Positions 7,738 to 17,160 of a stretch of DNA of 39,977 nucleotides are shown piece by piece. The position numbers were made by a program, and so were the translations under genes. Location: the NCBI GenBank assembly GCA_015063985.1, contig SVTC01000021.1, positions 1-39,977 of the forward strand, written 5' to 3'. How positions within the stretch are numbered: position 1 is the stretch's first letter; each line of letters starts with the position of its first letter. Below the pieces are notes generated by a model. That model was given only the letters and a program-made list of their open reading frames with translations, did no database searches and had not been told where the DNA came from. The DNA comes from Oscillospiraceae bacterium. GTDB lineage: Bacteria; Bacillota; Clostridia; Oscillospirales; SIG627.

Positions 7738-9516
7738 ATGGCATTTCCCGAGGGCTTTATAACGGAGCTCAAGGCAAGAACAGACCTGATCGAGCTGATC
7801 GGACGCTACTCCACTCTGCGCAGAGCGGGAAGCAATATGGTCTGCTGTTGCCCCTTCCACAGCGAGAAGACTCCGTCGTTTACGGTATTCTCAACCAATG
7901 ACCATTACTATTGCTTCGGCTGCGGCTCGGGCGGAGACGCCATCACCTTCCTGATGAGAGCCGAGAACCTGGATTATCTATCCGCGGTCGAGCAGCTTTG
8001 CAACCGTTGCGGTATGACAATGCCGGAAAACGAAAAAAGACCGGGCGAAAAAACAGTGGATAAAAAGAGGCTGTACGAGCTCAACGCTCTCGCCGCAAGA
8101 TTCTTCCATAAAAAGCTTGTCTCCCCCGAGGGAAAGCCGGCAAGAGACTATCTTGTGGGCAGAGGCTTCGATCTGAAAAACGTGACCCGCTTCGGTCTGG
8201 GATACGCCTCCGACAGCTGGGATGAGCTGAGCAGTTATCTCGTAAAGGAAGGCTATACCGTCTCGGAGCTTAAGGAAATGTTTCTTGCAAGCATTTCCCC
8301 AAAAAGCGGAAGTCTCTACGATTATTTCCGCAACAGACTGATATTTCCCGTTATCGACGTTTCGGGAAGAGTCATCGCCTTCAGCGGAAGATACATAGGC
8401 CCTCCCGATGAAAGGGCGCAGAAATATTTCAACACCTCCGACACCCCCGTATTTAAAAAGAGCAAAAATCTTTACGGCCTGAACGTCGCCAAAAACACAA
8501 AGGAAAGCTCACTGATCCTTTGTGAAGGAAATATGGACGTGCTGAGCCTTCAGGCGGCAGGCTTTGAAAATTCGGTGGCAGGTCTTGGTACAGCTCTTAC
8601 CTCAGAGCAGGTAAGGCTGATAAAAAGGTACACCGACACGGTATATCTCTGTTACGATTCCGACCAGGCGGGAAGAAATGCCGCCCAAAAGGCAATGCGA
8701 CTTATATCCGAGGCGGGAATGACCGTGAAGGTCATCACCTTAAGCGGAGCCAAGGATCCCGATGAATTTCTGCAAAAATACGGCAAGCTGAAATTTGCCG
8801 AGGTATTAAAAAATGCATCGGGCCAGATCGAATACCGCTTCGATCAGCTCAAGGCAGGCTATGATCTTGAGACTCTGGACGGAAAAAAGGGATTTATAAA
8901 GGAGGTCGTGGGAGTCCTCGCCCGCTGGGGCACGCCTCTGGAAACGGATCTTTTTTTAAACAAGCTCTCCGAGCTGACCTCGGTATCCAGACAGGTGCTC
9001 AACGCAGAGCTCTCAAGCACAAGAAAAAGCATCTCAAAGCAAGCTGAAAAGGCAAGAGTGAAGGAGGATATGGAAAAGGCGGCAGGGTACAAGAATACCT
9101 TGAACCCCGACAAGATCAAATTTTCCGCATCCGCCTCCAAGGAAGAGAACATTTTGGGAATACTGCTTTTGAGAAGCGATTATCTTCTCGACCCAAAGAT
9201 ACGTCCCCTTCTCAACGAAGACATTTTCTTATGCGCGGTTAACAAAAAGGCAATTAATCTGCTTTTAGAGCTTACAAAGGATAAGGATACGGCGGATCTG
9301 GGTGATCTGGGCGAGTTTTTAAGCCCCGATGAAATGAGCCTCATGACCGGATACAGAGTAAGACGCAGTATGCTCAGCGACAACTCTCCCGAGGTACTCA
9401 AGGAGCTATTGGAAAATCTTGCCGATGCAAGTAAAAAAACGCTGAAAAAAGACACGGAACAGCCCCTCGACCAATGGTTGGCGGATATGAAGAAGAAGAA
9501 AGGAAAAAAACAATGA
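7738..9516 (+). CDS. dnaG: DNA primase DnaG
   Basis: DnaG makes the RNA primers for DNA replication and works with the replicative helicase. The 592-residue protein has an N-terminal CHC2 zinc finger (C38, H41, C59, C62; [11 protein letters not shown] and YYCFGCG). It also has a TOPRIM catalytic domain with CEGNMD at 262-267 and DSD at 307-309, the metal-binding acidic residues. A C-terminal helicase-interacting region rich in Lys and Leu ends in [15 protein letters not shown] lies about 6 bases before the ATG. The last four bases overlap the rpoD start (ATGA), the conserved dnaG-rpoD arrangement of Firmicutes. Confidence 0.97.
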   Translation: MAFPEGFITELKARTDLIELIGRYSTLRRAGSNMVCCCPFHSEKTPSFTVFSTNDHYYCFGCGSGGDAITFLMRAENLDYLSAVEQLCNRCGMTMPENEKRPGEKTVDKKRLYELNALAARFFHKKLVSPEGKPARDYLVGRGFDLKNVTRFGLGYASDSWDELSSYLVKEGYTVSELKEMFLASISPKSGSLYDYFRNRLIFPVIDVSGRVIAFSGRYIGPPDERAQKYFNTSDTPVFKKSKNLYGLNVAKNTKESSLILCEGNMDVLSLQAAGFENSVAGLGTALTSEQVRLIKRYTDTVYLCYDSDQAGRNAAQKAMRLISEAGMTVKVITLSGAKDPDEFLQKYGKLKFAEVLKNASGQIEYRFDQLKAGYDLETLDGKKGFIKEVVGVLARWGTPLETDLFLNKLSELTSVSRQVLNAELSSTRKSISKQAEKARVKEDMEKAAGYKNTLNPDKIKFSASASKEENILGILLLRSDYLLDPKIRPLLNEDIFLCAVNKKAINLLLELTKDKDTADLGDLGEFLSPDEMSLMTGYRVRRSMLSDNSPEVLKELLENLADASKKTLKKDTEQPLDQWLADMKKKKGKKQ

Positions 9517-10667
9517 CTAAAACAGCCGGAAACGAGAAGGAAAAAAAGAACTCGGAGCTTGAACTCCACGCCGAAGAAGGTAAGAAGATCGATATCGATG
9601 AGCTCATAGAAAAAGCAAAAAGCAAGGGAGCTCTGGCAAGCTCTGAAATACTGGAAACAGTCGGAGATATGGATCTTGACGTAGACCAGCTGGAAAAGCT
9701 TTACGAAACCCTTGAAAGCAACGGTATAGAGATCTCCGGCTATCTTGACGATATGCCCGACCTGGGAGACATCGAAGCAGAGGTGGAAACCTTCGAGACC
9801 AGCGAGGATATGGAAAAAATGCTTTCCAACGAGGGTCTGGCTTTGGAGGATCACGTCAGAATGTACCTCAAGGAGATCGGAAAGGTCCCCCTTCTCAACG
9901 CCGATAAGGAGCTTGAGCTGGCACAGAAAATGTCCGACGGCGATCAGGCAGCCAAGGATATGCTTGTTGAAGCAAACCTCAGGCTCGTTGTAAGCATTGC
10001 AAAAAGATACGTAGGCAGAGGAATGTACTTTTTGGACCTGATCCAGGAGGGTAACCTGGGTCTTATGAAGGCTGTTGACAAATTCGATTACTCCAAGGGC
10101 TACAAATTCTCCACCTATGCGACCTGGTGGATCCGCCAGGCAATAACCCGTGCCATCGCAGATCAGGCACGTACCATAAGAATACCCGTTCATATGGTCG
10201 AGACAATAAACAAGGTTCTCAGAGTATCCCGTCAGCTCCTTCAGGAACTGGGCCACGAGGCAAGCGCCGAGGAGATAAGCGAGGTTATGAATATGCCCGT
10301 GGATAAGGTAAGAGAGATCATGAAGATAGCTCAGGAGCCCGTAAGCCTTGAGACCCCCATCGGCGAGGAGGAGGACAGCCATCTCGGCGACTTCATTCCC
10401 GATGACGACGCTTTGGCTCCCGCAGATGCCGCAAGCTACACGCTTTTAAGAGAACAGCTGGAAGACGTTCTTCACACCCTCACTCCCAGAGAAGAGCACG
10501 TCCTTAAGCTGCGCTTCGGCTTTGAAGACGGCAGGACCCGCACCCTTGAGGAGGTCGGAAAGGAATTTAATATCACCAGAGAGCGTATTCGTCAGATAGA
10601 AGCCAAGGCTCTCAGAAAGCTCCGTCATCCCAGCCGTGCCAAAAAGCTTAAGGATTACCTCGATTAA
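9513..10667 (+). CDS. rpoD: RpoD/SigA, primary RNA polymerase sigma factor
   Basis: The 384-residue protein directs RNA polymerase to housekeeping promoters, consistent with the TTGACA/TATAAT elements throughout this window. An acidic N-terminal region 1.1-like part (1-110) leads into region 1.2/2.1. Regions 2.3-2.4 hold [16 protein letters not shown] and the -10-reading part. Region 3 follows, and region 4.2 contains [18 protein letters not shown], the -35-reading helix-turn-helix. The start is the ATG overlapping the dnaG stop (ATGA), with AGG in an A-rich stretch about 9 bases upstream. A longer frame from 9474 is inside dnaG. No strong terminator follows, only a short GCCTT/AAGGC stem at 10677-10691. 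Confidence 0.97.
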   Translation: MTKTAGNEKEKKNSELELHAEEGKKIDIDELIEKAKSKGALASSEILETVGDMDLDVDQLEKLYETLESNGIEISGYLDDMPDLGDIEAEVETFETSEDMEKMLSNEGLALEDHVRMYLKEIGKVPLLNADKELELAQKMSDGDQAAKDMLVEANLRLVVSIAKRYVGRGMYFLDLIQEGNLGLMKAVDKFDYSKGYKFSTYATWWIRQAITRAIADQARTIRIPVHMVETINKVLRVSRQLLQELGHEASAEEISEVMNMPVDKVREIMKIAQEPVSLETPIGEEEDSHLGDFIPDDDALAPADAASYTLLREQLEDVLHTLTPREEHVLKLRFGFEDGRTRTLEEVGKEFNITRERIRQIEAKALRKLRHPSRAKKLKDYLD

Positions 10668-10756
10668 GCCGCAAAAGCCTTTCAACAAGGCAATAAGCAC
10701 ATATTTTGAACAGTTTATTTATCTATATTGCCCAAAGACAATCTAATGAAATAAAC

Positions 10757-10785
10757 TTGACACAAACACAATTTTAGTGTACAAT
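10757..10785 (+). promoter_or_regulatory. Promoter of the solute-binding-type lipoprotein gene
   Basis: A consensus -35 TTGACA (10757-10762), a 17-base spacer and -10 TACAAT (10780-10785). Leader about 66 bases. Confidence 0.85.
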
Positions 10786-10857
10786 ATTAATGTTAAGCAA
10801 ATGTGTGAAAATATCATTTGATTGATCTCTTATTACAGGTATCTCAGGAGGATATCA

Positions 10858-12798
10858 ATGAAAAAAAGAATTTTATCAATGCTTCTCGCCATCATTATGG
10901 TCGTTCCTATGCTCGTGTCCTGCTCTCAGTCCGAGACAAAGGAAGACGCATCTGCCAAGCTGGAAGGCTCAAGAAGCACAATCTGGCTCACTCTCTATGC
11001 CATAACCGATGAAAAGACCACCGATGCGGCTATAGAAGAGGTTCAGGAAGCAGTCAACAATCTTACATACCTCAGATATAAGACCTTCCTCAAGCTGAAG
11101 TACTACACCAAGAGTGAGTATCAGGCAGCTCTTGACGAGGCTCAGGAAAAGTTTGAAAAGCTTGCCGAGGAAGCAGCTTTGATCTCCGAAAGCATCAAGG
11201 CATCTCAGAAGGAAGAAAAAGCGGCAGAAAAGACAATGTCCGCCGAGGCACTTCGTAAGAAGAAGCAGCAGGAGCGTCTTGCCGCAAAGGAGTCCATCCG
11301 CGCCTCCAAGCAGGCAGAGCAGGAGCGCCTTGACAGGATCGAGCAGGGTCTCGAGGAGCCCCCCGCACCCGTAACCGATCCTCAGATGGATATCGTATTC
11401 ATCGAAAGCTTCGACAAGCTCGTTGATATGATCGACGCAGAGCTTCTTGTAAAGCTTGATGATTATCTGGCAGAAGGCTATACTATCCTTACGGACTATA
11501 TTCAGAGCTCCGTTATGAACGGTGTTCGCAATGCAGGTAACGGAACCACCTATGCGATCCCCACAAACTCTCTGCTCACTCCCGAGGGAAGCTTCCTGCT
11601 CGTTAACAAGGCTCTTGCAGACAAGTACAACATCGATATGAGCACTATCAAGAGCATCAAGGATCTTACTCCCCACCTTGCAACCATCAAGGCAAACGAG
11701 CCCACCATCCTTCCCGTTGAAAAGCCCGTTACTACTCTTGCAGACATTGACTTCTACGGCGGCGTTGGAATGGGATATGGTGTTGTAAACAGCGAGGAAC
11801 AGTGGCTGGGTACCTCCGGTGAAGCAGTTAACCCCTTCGCATCCTCTAACGCAAAGGATCACTTCAAGCTTATGTATGAGTGGAGATTGGCAGGCTACTT
11901 TACCACTGCAACCACGGCATTCACCGAGGACAGCACCTACGAAGAGATCACTGTTCAGGCTCCCGCTGATAAAAACGCAGATTGGTTTGCAACCGTTCGC
12001 GACGGATCTTACTACGATATAGAGAAATGGGAAAACGATGGTTACTACGTAATCACCCACAAATCTCCCGAGTATACCACCGAAAACAGTCTTAAGACCT
12101 TCTATGGTATCTCCGTAAACACCAAGCATAAGGACAGATGCATGGAGATCCTCAAAATGATGACCACCGATAGCCAGCTGAAGAACCTTCTCCAGTACGG
12201 CAAGGAAGGCGTTCATTATACCGTAAACGAAGACAAGACCACCATCACCAAGACCTCCGATGATTACACCATGGACTTCTACGGTACAGGTAACACCTTC
12301 ATCGGATACGTTCCCGAGGAATACGGAGCAGATTATATCAGCCAGGCATTGGAGCTTTCCAAGGTTGCCAAGATAAACGGCTTTATCGGCTTTGATCCCA
12401 GATTTGACGAGGAGACCCAGGCAGTATACGACTCTCTCCCCGAGCTCACCAAGCCCTTCTACGAGAAGCTTCTCAACGGTACGCCCAGCCATAACAGCGT
12501 TATCCGTGAGCTCAACACCGCAATGAACAATGCATTCAAGGAACATGAGCTCAGCTATAGTGACACCTTGGTTGCATTCAACGATACTTATCAGAATTGC
12601 TTGAGAGAGCTCAACGAGACCAGTATGCAGATAAGACCCATTGAAGGAAAGGAAGATTTCGACTTCATTTCCGACAAGGAAGCATATGAGGAGTCTATGA
12701 AGCCCAGCTCTACAGTTGATGCTTCCGCTCCCGCAAGCACTGTTCCTTCAAGCTCCGTTGCAACAAGCTCTGTAGCGGCAAGCTCCTCCAAAAAGTAA
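10858..12798 (+). CDS. Lipoprotein resembling an ABC solute-binding protein, with a charged coiled-coil insert
   Basis: The 646-residue protein has a signal peptide and lipobox ending LVS-C22, so it should be anchored on the outer face of the membrane. A beta strand at about 40-50 is followed by a long charged, Lys/Glu/Ala-rich helical stretch (85-176). The rest (177 on) resembles periplasmic-binding-protein lobes, for example NGTTYAIPTNSLLTPEGSFLLVNK and later DGYYVITHKSPEYTTENSLKTFYGISV. A Ser/Ala/Val-rich tail follows residue 620. No permease or ATPase is nearby, so either the partner transporter is elsewhere or the protein does another job. It has its own promoter, a strong AGGAGG site 6 bases before the ATG, and a terminator. 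The ligand cannot be told. Confidence 0.75.
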   Translation: MKKRILSMLLAIIMVVPMLVSCSQSETKEDASAKLEGSRSTIWLTLYAITDEKTTDAAIEEVQEAVNNLTYLRYKTFLKLKYYTKSEYQAALDEAQEKFEKLAEEAALISESIKASQKEEKAAEKTMSAEALRKKKQQERLAAKESIRASKQAEQERLDRIEQGLEEPPAPVTDPQMDIVFIESFDKLVDMIDAELLVKLDDYLAEGYTILTDYIQSSVMNGVRNAGNGTTYAIPTNSLLTPEGSFLLVNKALADKYNIDMSTIKSIKDLTPHLATIKANEPTILPVEKPVTTLADIDFYGGVGMGYGVVNSEEQWLGTSGEAVNPFASSNAKDHFKLMYEWRLAGYFTTATTAFTEDSTYEEITVQAPADKNADWFATVRDGSYYDIEKWENDGYYVITHKSPEYTTENSLKTFYGISVNTKHKDRCMEILKMMTTDSQLKNLLQYGKEGVHYTVNEDKTTITKTSDDYTMDFYGTGNTFIGYVPEEYGADYISQALELSKVAKINGFIGFDPRFDEETQAVYDSLPELTKPFYEKLLNGTPSHNSVIRELNTAMNNAFKEHELSYSDTLVAFNDTYQNCLRELNETSMQIRPIEGKEDFDFISDKEAYEESMKPSSTVDASAPASTVPSSSVATSSVAASSSKK

Positions 12799-12809
12799 CA
12801 ATCAAAAAC

Positions 12810-12840
12810 ATAACGCCTCGAAGATTTCGAGGCGTTATTT
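12810..12840 (+). terminator. Terminator between the lipoprotein and the deacetylase-like gene
   Basis: A 12-bp stem TAACGCCTCGAA / TTCGAGGCGTTA (12811-12822, 12826-12837) with a 3-base loop and a TTT tail. It lies only about 20 bases before the next start codon. Confidence 0.8.
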
Positions 12841-12859
12841 AGTATAAGAGGAAACTGCT

Positions 12860-13933
12860 ATGAAGATGATCTCACCAATCAAAGGCACCGTTGTATGTCT
12901 GACCGATGAAAAGCTCCAAAAGAAAAGAAACCTTATAAAATGCATTATATCAGCTCCCGCAGATCACGTGATCTCGGTAAACGACCAACCTTGCTCATTT
13001 GACGGAAACTTTTGGACGACCGAAGTAGAGCTGGGAAAGGAAGATGTCGCTTTAACCGCCACAGATCACAGCACCAACGAAAGCGAAAGTGTTGATATCA
13101 CCATTTTTTATACCGAAAACAAACTGTTTCGCGTATCCGTTGACGACGGTATATGGTTCCTGCAGGATATAGCAAGGAATAATTATGACAGCATTTTCGA
13201 GAACCCCTACCTTGCAATGCTCAAAAGGCTTCATCTTAAATACCGGGCAAAATTCCACGTTAATATCTATTACACCTGCCCTGAGCACGGCGGATTTTTC
13301 TTGACGGAGCTTTCCGACCGCTATAAGGACCAGTGGCTGGAGGCACTTGATTGGCTCGTGCTTTCCTTCCACGCAAGAGCGGATATCCCGGGATATCCCT
13401 ATCTTAACTCCGATAGAGAAACAACAAGGTCACACTGCCTGGAGGTATATGACCAGATCGACCGCTTTGCAGGCTACCGCAGCCCCGTTACCACTCTTCA
13501 CTACGCTGAAACCACCAAGGAAGGCGTTAAGGGGCTTTACGATTGCGGCATAAGAGCCCTTCTCGGCGATTATTCCTACAACAGAAAAGGAGAGCGCCAG
13601 CTTTGCTACGGCGCAACGGAGGAAGAATTTCTCAGCGTGAGACGTAACTGCTTCTATCGCGATCCCGAGACAAATATGATAATGTTCTGCTGTGATGCGG
13701 TTCTGAACTGCTTTTCCCCCGATGAAGTCAGTGTTGAAATGGAGCGCTTTGACAGCCTCTATCCCGACAGAAGCTTTATAGATATACTGATACACGAACA
13801 ATATTTCTACAACGATTACAAGCACTATTTGCCCGATTACGAAGAACGCATTGCCTCAGGTATCCGCTGGTGCCTTGAACACGGCTATAAGCCCGGACTT
13901 GTCAGAGATATAATTGATTTTTCAAAGCTATGA
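12860..13933 (+). CDS. Polysaccharide-deacetylase-like (NodB-fold) protein
   Basis: The 357-residue protein has no signal peptide. An N-terminal beta-rich part (1-90) precedes a NodB-like barrel: FRVSVDDGIWFLQD holds the acidic pair expected at strand 1, KFHVNIYYT fits strand 2, LSFHARADIPGYPY carries the histidine region, and IHEQYFYNDY ends the core. These suggest a metal-dependent hydrolase, but the usual HxxxH zinc pair is not intact as I read it. The substrate may not be a polysaccharide. AGAGGA lies 8 bases before the ATG. The gene sits 21 bases behind a terminator and has no separate promoter that I can see. Confidence 0.6.
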   Translation: MKMISPIKGTVVCLTDEKLQKKRNLIKCIISAPADHVISVNDQPCSFDGNFWTTEVELGKEDVALTATDHSTNESESVDITIFYTENKLFRVSVDDGIWFLQDIARNNYDSIFENPYLAMLKRLHLKYRAKFHVNIYYTCPEHGGFFLTELSDRYKDQWLEALDWLVLSFHARADIPGYPYLNSDRETTRSHCLEVYDQIDRFAGYRSPVTTLHYAETTKEGVKGLYDCGIRALLGDYSYNRKGERQLCYGATEEEFLSVRRNCFYRDPETNMIMFCCDAVLNCFSPDEVSVEMERFDSLYPDRSFIDILIHEQYFYNDYKHYLPDYEERIASGIRWCLEHGYKPGLVRDIIDFSKL

Positions 13934-13938
13934 AAAAA

Positions 13939-13967
13939 ATCCCCTCGGATCGACCGAGGGGATAATT
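13939..13967. terminator. Bidirectional terminator between the deacetylase-like gene and ddh
   Basis: A 10-bp stem ATCCCCTCGG / CCGAGGGGAT (13939-13948, 13954-13963) is flanked by an A-run on the left and AATTCTTTT on the right, serving both convergent genes. Confidence 0.88.
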
Positions 13968-13970
13968 CTT

Positions 13971-14954
13971 TTAAAGCATATGAGCCAAAAGCTCCTTGCT
14001 TGTTTTTTGAGAAAGCATTGCGGGAGGAACGTCAAGAACGCTGATGCAGCCGACCCTTCCCTCTTTACTCATTCTGTAGACCGCTCTGGCATATGCTACA
14101 AGAATCGAAGAAGTGAACTGAGGATTGCTGTCCAGCTTCAGAGAATACTCCACAACGTGGTTATTTTCGTTTTCAAGCCCGGTCCTTGCACTGTGGATCA
14201 CAGATCCGCCGTGAGGAAGAGCTCCGTGGTCTCTTTTAAGCTCTTCAAGGGAAATGAAATTGACAGTGGTATCATACTGATCAAAATAATTGGGCATAGT
14301 CTTTATTTGCTTCTCGATAAGAGCCTTATCGGCGCCCTCCTCGGCAACAACGTAGCAAAGCCTCGTGTGCTTTTCTCTTGTTGTAAGCACCGGATCCTTG
14401 CCTGCTCTCACCTTCTCCAATGCATCCTCAACAGGAACGGTGTACTGACGGGCATCTACAACGCCCTCGATCCTTCTTATTGCATCGGAATGACCCTGAC
14501 TTACGCCCTTTCCCCAAAAGGTATAGGTATTGCCTCCGGGAAGAATAGCGTCGGCGATAACTCTGTTCAATGAAAACATACCGGGATCCCATCCGCAGCT
14601 GATAAGCGCAAGTCTTCCGCCCTCTTTCGCGGCGGCATCCACCTTTTCAAAGTGTGTGGGTATCTGCGCATGGGTATCAAAGCTGTCTATAACGTTGAAG
14701 TCCTTGGCAAGGCGTGGGGTGTGCTCGGGCAGATCTGTGGCAGAGCCGGAGCAGATTATCATAACGTCCACCTTATCCTTGTAAAGAGCCACGTCGTCAG
14801 CCTTTACCGCCTTCGCAGACGTAGCAAGCTTAAGGGATGCGGGTTCCCGTCTTGTGAAAACGTATTCAAGACTCATATCGGGATTGTGGCTGATCGCCGC
14901 TTCAACTCCCTTACCCAGATTTCCGTAACCGTAAATTGCAATTCTGATAGCCAT
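13971..14954 (-). CDS. ddh: Meso-diaminopimelate D-dehydrogenase
   Basis: This NADPH enzyme converts tetrahydrodipicolinate plus ammonia to meso-diaminopimelate in one step, supplying peptidoglycan and lysine. The Rossmann motif YGYGNLG is at residues 7-13. The substrate region includes ISCGWDPGMFSLNR and TFWGKGVSQGHSDAIRR, both characteristic of the family. The 327-residue length matches. I chose the ATG at 14954, which has GGAGAG about 8 bases upstream. Upstream in-frame ATGs at 14969 and 15038 lack a site. It is transcribed alone from its own promoter. This single-step route is scattered in bacteria. Confidence 0.95.
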   Translation of the reverse strand: MAIRIAIYGYGNLGKGVEAAISHNPDMSLEYVFTRREPASLKLATSAKAVKADDVALYKDKVDVMIICSGSATDLPEHTPRLAKDFNVIDSFDTHAQIPTHFEKVDAAAKEGGRLALISCGWDPGMFSLNRVIADAILPGGNTYTFWGKGVSQGHSDAIRRIEGVVDARQYTVPVEDALEKVRAGKDPVLTTREKHTRLCYVVAEEGADKALIEKQIKTMPNYFDQYDTTVNFISLEELKRDHGALPHGGSVIHSARTGLENENNHVVEYSLKLDSNPQFTSSILVAYARAVYRMSKEGRVGCISVLDVPPAMLSQKTSKELLAHML

Positions 14955-14984
14955 TTTTTTACTCTCCATAATTAGTATATTATT

Positions 14985-15013
14985 ATTATAAACCTTTTCA
15001 CAATCAGATTCAA
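14985..15013 (-). promoter_or_regulatory. Promoter of ddh
   Basis: On the minus strand there is -35 TTGAAT (15013-15008), a 17-base spacer and -10 TATAAT (14990-14985). It is back to back with the mscS promoter, 18 bases apart. Confidence 0.75.
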
Positions 15014-15031
15014 GTCCAAAGAAAAAATTTG

Positions 15032-15060
15032 TTGACACCTTAAAAGAAAAAATATATAAT
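15032..15060 (+). promoter_or_regulatory. Promoter of the MscS channel gene
   Basis: A fully consensus pair: TTGACA (15032-15037), a 17-base spacer and TATAAT (15055-15060), implying strong constitutive expression. Confidence 0.9.
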
Positions 15061-15091
15061 TATAACATCATTATATAATAAGGAGAACGAT

Positions 15092-15895
15092 ATGAACGAA
15101 CTACTCAAAGAACTCTATTCTTTTTTTCTCGATGCGGGATTAAAGCTCATTTACGCCATTATTATCCTCATCATCGGACTAAAGCTCATAAAGGTCCTCT
15201 GTAAGCTAATAAAGAAAACGAAGGGCTTCAATAAACTGGACCCCGGCGTTCAAACCTTTATCGACAGCTTCGCAAACTTAGCGCTTAAGGCGGTCTTAAT
15301 AATAACCGTAGCCGCAATTATCGGCATTCCTATGACAAGTATGATCGCAGTTCTCGGCTCAGCGGGAGTAGCGATCGGACTTGCTCTCCAAGGAAGCCTT
15401 TCTAACCTTGCAGGCGGACTGATGCTGCTGATATTCAAGCCCTTCAAGGTGGGAGACTACATACAAAGCGGCTCGGATGCCGGAACAGTTCGCTCCATTT
15501 CAATTCTGTACACCGAGCTTTTAACCACAGATAACTGCAAGATAGTGATTCCCAACGGAAGTATATCCAATGCGGTAATTAAAGACTACTCATCCGAAAA
15601 TACCCGTAGAGTGGACTTTGAGGTCGGAGTCAGCTACAACAGTGACATTGATACGGTTAAAGAGCTCCTTCTCGGTCTTGCCGAAGAAAACGATCTTATA
15701 TTTAAGGAGCCCGCTCCCGTTTGTTATTTAAAGAGCCATGGTGACAGTGCCCTTATATTCACCTACAGATGCTGGACAAGATCAGAGGATTATTGGAAAG
15801 TATTCTTTAAGATGAATGAAGATATTAAAAAGACCTTTGACGCCAACGGAATTGAGATTCCCTTCCCTCAATTGGACGTACATTTGGACAAATAA
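15092..15895 (+). CDS. mscS: Small-conductance mechanosensitive channel, MscS family
   Basis: The 267-residue membrane protein forms a tension-gated channel that releases solutes on osmotic downshock. Three hydrophobic segments are seen (about 15-38, 60-85 and 88-115). The third carries the Gly/Ala-rich pore helix GSAGVAIGLALQGSLSNLAGG, then FKPFKVGDYI leads into the cytoplasmic beta domain, with VIPNGSISNAVIKDYS as expected. Length and order match short MscS proteins. AAGGAGA lies 8 bases before the ATG. It is monocistronic, with its own promoter and terminator. Confidence 0.95.
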   Translation: MNELLKELYSFFLDAGLKLIYAIIILIIGLKLIKVLCKLIKKTKGFNKLDPGVQTFIDSFANLALKAVLIITVAAIIGIPMTSMIAVLGSAGVAIGLALQGSLSNLAGGLMLLIFKPFKVGDYIQSGSDAGTVRSISILYTELLTTDNCKIVIPNGSISNAVIKDYSSENTRRVDFEVGVSYNSDIDTVKELLLGLAEENDLIFKEPAPVCYLKSHGDSALIFTYRCWTRSEDYWKVFFKMNEDIKKTFDANGIEIPFPQLDVHLDK

Positions 15896-15900
15896 AGAAA

Positions 15901-15936
15901 ACGGGTACCCCGCAAAAACCGGGGTATCCGTCTTTT
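15901..15936. terminator. Bidirectional terminator between mscS and the membrane-protein gene
   Basis: A 12-bp stem ACGGGTACCCCG / CGGGGTATCCGT (15901-15912, 15920-15931, one G-T pair) has T-rich DNA on the right and A-rich DNA on the left. Confidence 0.88.
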
Positions 15937-15938
15937 AT

Positions 15939-16967
15939 TCAATATAAGTAAGAATATTCCATGCTAAGAGAGGCGATCTTCATTGAAATATTGCAGTTTT
16001 TTATCAGCGCGGCAATATCCTCGGACTCAGTCCCGTATTCCACGGTAACGCAGAACTTATACATTCCGCCGTATCCGCCGTAAAAGCTTATATTGTAAAA
16101 CTCAAAGCCTTGAGAACATATGTAATCGTAGTATTCCTTGACGTAACTAAGAAAATCGCTTTTATTGTTTATGGCAAACTTGAAGCCCACGTCACAGCAA
16201 GCCGCATCCTCAAGCCAATCCGGACTTTCGCCGTATTTTCCGGGAAGTATTTTATCCACCGTTTCGATCTTTCCGGAGCAGTCTATCCAAAGGCTTTCGT
16301 CGGGATACCTTGCACGTATCAAGCTGACGAAACCATCCTTCATGGATTCAAGCCCCTTTCGGCAAAACTCATCGAAATAGCCGTCCTCCATCGTATCTCC
16401 GTCCATTTTGATAATGCTTTCCAGCTCAAAGCCTCGGTAATCGTATTTTACCAACGCCTGATATTTTCCGTCGATGATGTTATATGCCCCTATTACCTCA
16501 GAAAAGCTCTGGTCGGGATACCTTTGGGAAAGATATTCCTTAAACAATCTTTCTTTTTCCGCAACGGCAAAGGGAGTAGAAAACACAAGAGGCTGAATAA
16601 TAATGGGGATCAACAGCATCAGCGCTCCCAAAGCCCTTAAGCCAAGCTTCTTTTGTTTTTTGAATATTAAAAACACCCAATGAACGATAAGATAGCAGAT
16701 CACCACACCCAAGCAGAATAAAGCACTGTATAAAAGTGAGTTGTCGTCCGACAGAGATACGATAAGAGCACAGCAAGCAAAAAGCGCAGAGTTTATGAGC
16801 CATTTGGAGTACAAAAATTCCGCACACACCGCCGCGACCAGAACCGTCGGAACCGTGCTCCATACGCCTCTCCTGACCGAGCAGGCAAACACGCCCAATG
16901 CGATCAGCACAGCCGCAAGAGCGAATCCCAAATTATTATATATCTTCTTTATATCCGGTTTAATCAT
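15939..16967 (-). CDS. Unknown membrane protein with a C-terminal soluble domain
   Basis: The 342-residue protein begins with about five hydrophobic segments in residues 12-135 (the last, LGLRALGALMLLIPIIIQPLV, near 107-127). A soluble domain of about 200 residues with Tyr-rich strands follows. It contains RLFKEYLSQRYPDQSF, resembling the start of YfjL-type extracellular domains, which is a weak impression. No catalytic motif is seen. An A-rich AAAAAGGAAA site precedes the ATG. The upstream region has a possible extended -10 TGGTAAAAT on the minus strand but no good -35. It stands alone between the convergent mscS and the divergent ligase operon. Confidence 0.7.
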   Translation of the reverse strand: MIKPDIKKIYNNLGFALAAVLIALGVFACSVRRGVWSTVPTVLVAAVCAEFLYSKWLINSALFACCALIVSLSDDNSLLYSALFCLGVVICYLIVHWVFLIFKKQKKLGLRALGALMLLIPIIIQPLVFSTPFAVAEKERLFKEYLSQRYPDQSFSEVIGAYNIIDGKYQALVKYDYRGFELESIIKMDGDTMEDGYFDEFCRKGLESMKDGFVSLIRARYPDESLWIDCSGKIETVDKILPGKYGESPDWLEDAACCDVGFKFAINNKSDFLSYVKEYYDYICSQGFEFYNISFYGGYGGMYKFCVTVEYGTESEDIAALIKNCNISMKIASLSMEYSYLY

Positions 16968-17064
16968 ATTTTTTCCTTTTTTATTTATATTTTACCACAT
17001 CTTAAGCATAAATTAAACAACAGAATGTTAATTTTTCATTTACACATAAAGCCAAACAATACTC

Positions 17065-17094
17065 TTGACACGTTAAGGGTTGATATGGTAAAAT
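17065..17094 (+). promoter_or_regulatory. Promoter of the ligase-carrier protein-trmL operon
   Basis: TTGACA (17065-17070), an 18-base spacer and -10 TAAAAT (17089-17094) preceded by TGG, an extended -10. Confidence 0.75.
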
Positions 17095-17160
17095 ATAATG
17101 TACGAAAAGCGCAACACCCTAATTATCTCTGCTTAAAACAGAATAAGGAAGGATATTTAA

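Noticed and set aside
9180-12546. Long minus-strand open frames (400 and 525 residues) opposite dnaG/rpoD and the solute-binding lipoprotein
   Set aside because: They mirror well-recognised plus-strand genes, have low-complexity Leu/Val-rich or Cys-rich products and no ribosome-binding site.
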